NCBI RefSeq assembly: GCF_035046505.1
Contig: NC_089825.1
Span: 4,413,063-4,477,062, forward strand
Direction: 5' to 3'
Source: Tiliqua scincoides
Lineage: Eukaryota > Chordata > Lepidosauria > Squamata > Scincidae
DNA: 64,000 bases
The position numbers and the translations under genes were made by a program. Below the pieces are notes generated by a model. It did no database searches and was not told the origin of the DNA. It saw nothing but the letters and a program-made list of their open reading frames with translations. Numbering within the stretch: the first letter of the stretch is position 1; every line of letters starts with the position of its first letter. Positions 61,673 through 64,000 of the stretch are shown piece after piece.

Positions 61673-64000
61673 CTAAAAAAGAAATCAACATGGCGGCTCT
61701 GGCTGGAAAAAAACCCTTGGAAGGGTGCCTGCAGGTGGCTCTGGGAGAAGGCCAAGAGCCCCACAAGGACAGGCCATGGGACAGCAGGACTCTGATTGCT
61801 GCAAAGAGATTGGGCAGAAGGCTGCAAGGGGCCACCCACTCCAGGAGTGCTCTGTCCCCCACACAGGGCCAGCTCCACTGCACGAATGAGCACTGGCCTA
61901 AGGTGGTTCAACAGCCTGAGAGGGGTGGGATCCACTCCAGGACCCAGCAGGCCACAGGTCCAGGCAGGGCTTCCAAGACATAAACGGAATGCAGGCCGTT
62001 CCCCTGGGGTTTTGCCATTGCTTCATGCCCTGACAAAGAACTCTCTCTCTCTCCCCCTGCATGTGTTCAGCCACTGACTTTTTCCCTCTTCAACTGGCTC
62101 CTGCATTTCTGTAAAACTGAGCAACTCCCACCACAGGTTTCAAATTTTGGTAGCAATTTCTCACAAGAACTGTTGCACTCACTACTGAGAATATGGAGGG
62201 AGGGTGGGTCCCCCCTCCCCCATTTTTGTGCCAGAGACACTGTTGGAGTGTGGACTTCAGGCACGTTGTGTTTTTAAAGCCCTCTGGATTAAGCAAATGC
62301 TTTTGTCTCCGGTCCCTGGCACTCTTGAAAGCGAAGGCAACTCATATCTGAAGAACAGAAAATGCTGTGACCAGTTTGATTCTCACCATTTTCTGAGCGA
62401 TTCCTAGGCACCAACCCTGAATGTTGGGAACCTGAGATGCTGCTGCCTGCTGCATCCGTTGCCAGGGACTGGGCCCAGGGGCTCTTCTGGACCTTTTCCA
62501 CCCCTCCATGGATGCTGCCAGTGATGGAAACTGAGCAAGACTGCCTTCCCCAGGCTCTTTGTCTCTCCTCATGGTTCTTCTGTGCTCTGACCTGGCCCCA
62601 CATGTGCCCTGACGTCTCCTCACACGCCAGGGCCCAACTCCTTTGTGGTTGTGGTGGATAGCTGAGATGGCCACGTCCTGCTGATGCCATTTTAAGCAAC
62701 AGCAGCGTGTGGAGGGGTGGTTAGAAGGGTCTCTGCCCTAGTTGAGGACACTTGCACAGGCATGAGGGGAGGGGTCAGGAAGGTGCCTGGTCTTACTCAA
62801 GGGATGCAGACAGCCCGGATGACATCATCTGGGAGGGACACCAAAATGACAGTTGTAGGAGCCCAACATGAGGGGGGATCGGTGTCTCCTACCCTAGTGG
62901 AACCAGAGAGGGCTGAGAGATGTCTGAGCAGGCTGCCTGCCCCTTCCCTCATTGCATGGCTTGCGGGATGGGCAGGGCCTTCTGATCAGAGCCCCACCAT
63001 TGGTTCTTTACATCCAGCACCGGGCTTCTGCACTCTCCCTCATTGCCATGGGGAAGGCCATGAGCTGAGCAATGAGGGAAGGGGCGGGCAGCCTACGTAG
63101 TCATGTCTTGCCCCTCCCCTCCTGCCAGACTCTGGAGCAGTTTGCCCCCTCTCTCCACATCAGGCTTCTGCAAAAGTCATTTTGGTGTCACCCCCTAAAA
63201 TGCCAGTCCCGGAGGCTCGCCGTGAGGAACGGTGGGTGCACAACAGAGGGGCGGTGCCAGGGAGGTGATGGTACCTTAAATAATAGGCTGGAATGTCCCC
63301 AGCCCTCGTGACACCACTGAATGAGTTGCCAGGAGGCTGCCACTGAGTGTTGGGACAGCCAAGCCCTTCTAGGAGGTGAGGAAGGGGTGTTCTGTTCTGA
63401 ACAGGGCTGACTTGGGCATGGACTAAAGAGGCCTGTGCAAGTCTGAAAGATGTCAGCAGCTCTCAGAGGCAAGAACTCATCCTTCTGAAGAGCAGGTTTT
63501 GCACAACTGAACACTAGAAAGAGCATCGAACGGCTCTGGAGACAAAACATGGAAGGCAGGAAAAGAACCAAAAGGTGGGGGGTGGAGCAGCTCGTGTGTC
63601 TGAAGATGGTGCCACAACAGGAACATGCAACAGCTCTGACCCCTTTGCTGCCCCCTCTCTCCAATGGCACCAGGGAGGGAAAGAGATCGACTTGCCCGCC
63701 CAACCTCTTCACCTCTGCTGTGGCTTTGCAGGAGTGCCCAGGACATGCAGATGGTGTTCCCGTGAGAATTTTCAGCACCCAGAGAGTCTTGTTTAAAAAA
63801 AATAAAAGGAAATCAAACTGTGCGACACGTGGCTACCCCCACTGGCTGACCTAAGTGGCCTGCTAGGTCGGCCCGGAGAAGACCACATTCTTCCTCCTGC
63901 TGTCCTAGGCTGGACCAGTTCATCGCAACATGACAAAATGCCCAGTTTTGGCCCGACAGGTTCATAGCCAACCGCCACTCACAGTGGTCACAGAATGACA
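61673..64000. other. Right flank, no feature recognised
   Basis: Probably an IQCA1L intron by position. I looked for further minus-strand exons (AAA domain, IQ motif) and found none. Near 63305-63325 GTGACACCACTGAATG resembles the right end of the MITE at 39159-39480, without a clear partner. Confidence 0.4.

Overview
This is a vertebrate genomic window, most likely from a squamate reptile. It holds spliced genes with GT/AG introns, CpG-rich islands, abundant CR1-type LINE copies ending in TTCTTATG repeats, a tRNA-derived SINE with an (ATT)n tail, a 5'-truncated L1 and several fold-back MITEs. The repeat types point to a lizard or snake; I cannot name a species. Gene order and orientation, AGAP3 (+) / GBX1 (-) / ASB10 (-) / probable IQCA1L (-), match the human 7q36 block as I remember it. 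No prokaryotic feature, CRISPR array, rRNA or tRNA gene was seen.

Layout. 1-22,910 carries the last seven coding exons and 3'UTR of AGAP3, an Arf GTPase-activating protein. They encode the linker inside the split PH domain, the rest of the PH domain, the ArfGAP zinc finger and two ankyrin repeats. The AGAP3 introns hold CR1 copies and several AT-rich islands full of TAAT-core sites, good candidates for conserved non-coding enhancers of the neighbouring homeobox gene. 22,911-25,440 is the convergent AGAP3/GBX1 intergenic gap, very GC-rich on the GBX1 side. 25,440-34,447 is the two-exon homeobox gene GBX1 on the minus strand, with a 7.8 kb intron full of CR1 debris. Its first exon sits in a large CpG-rich region. 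36.6-38.05 kb is a CR1 copy with a 423-residue open reverse-transcriptase frame.

44,151-49,226 is ASB10 (ankyrin repeats plus SOCS box, minus strand). A second, alternative-looking first exon lies at 54.4-54.8 kb and joins the same downstream exon in the same phase. ASB10 is flanked by two solo LTRs of one family in opposite orientation (40.0 and 51.8 kb). 55-60.5 kb is repeat-rich: a zinc-knuckle LINE tail, CR1, a nearly full-length tRNA-SINE, an L1 with a perfect 12-bp target-site duplication that is split by a solo LTR, and a fold-back MITE. The minus-strand exon at 61.6 kb ends in a lysine-rich tail and is probably the last exon of IQCA1L. The rest, to 64 kb, shows nothing I can identify.

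The genes do not form a pathway. They are neighbours kept together over long evolutionary time, plausibly because GBX1 enhancers lie inside AGAP3 introns. I found no clearly new biological system. The most useful leads are the candidate enhancer islands, the two ASB10 first exons (one without a usable in-frame ATG in this sequence) and several cleanly datable nested insertions.
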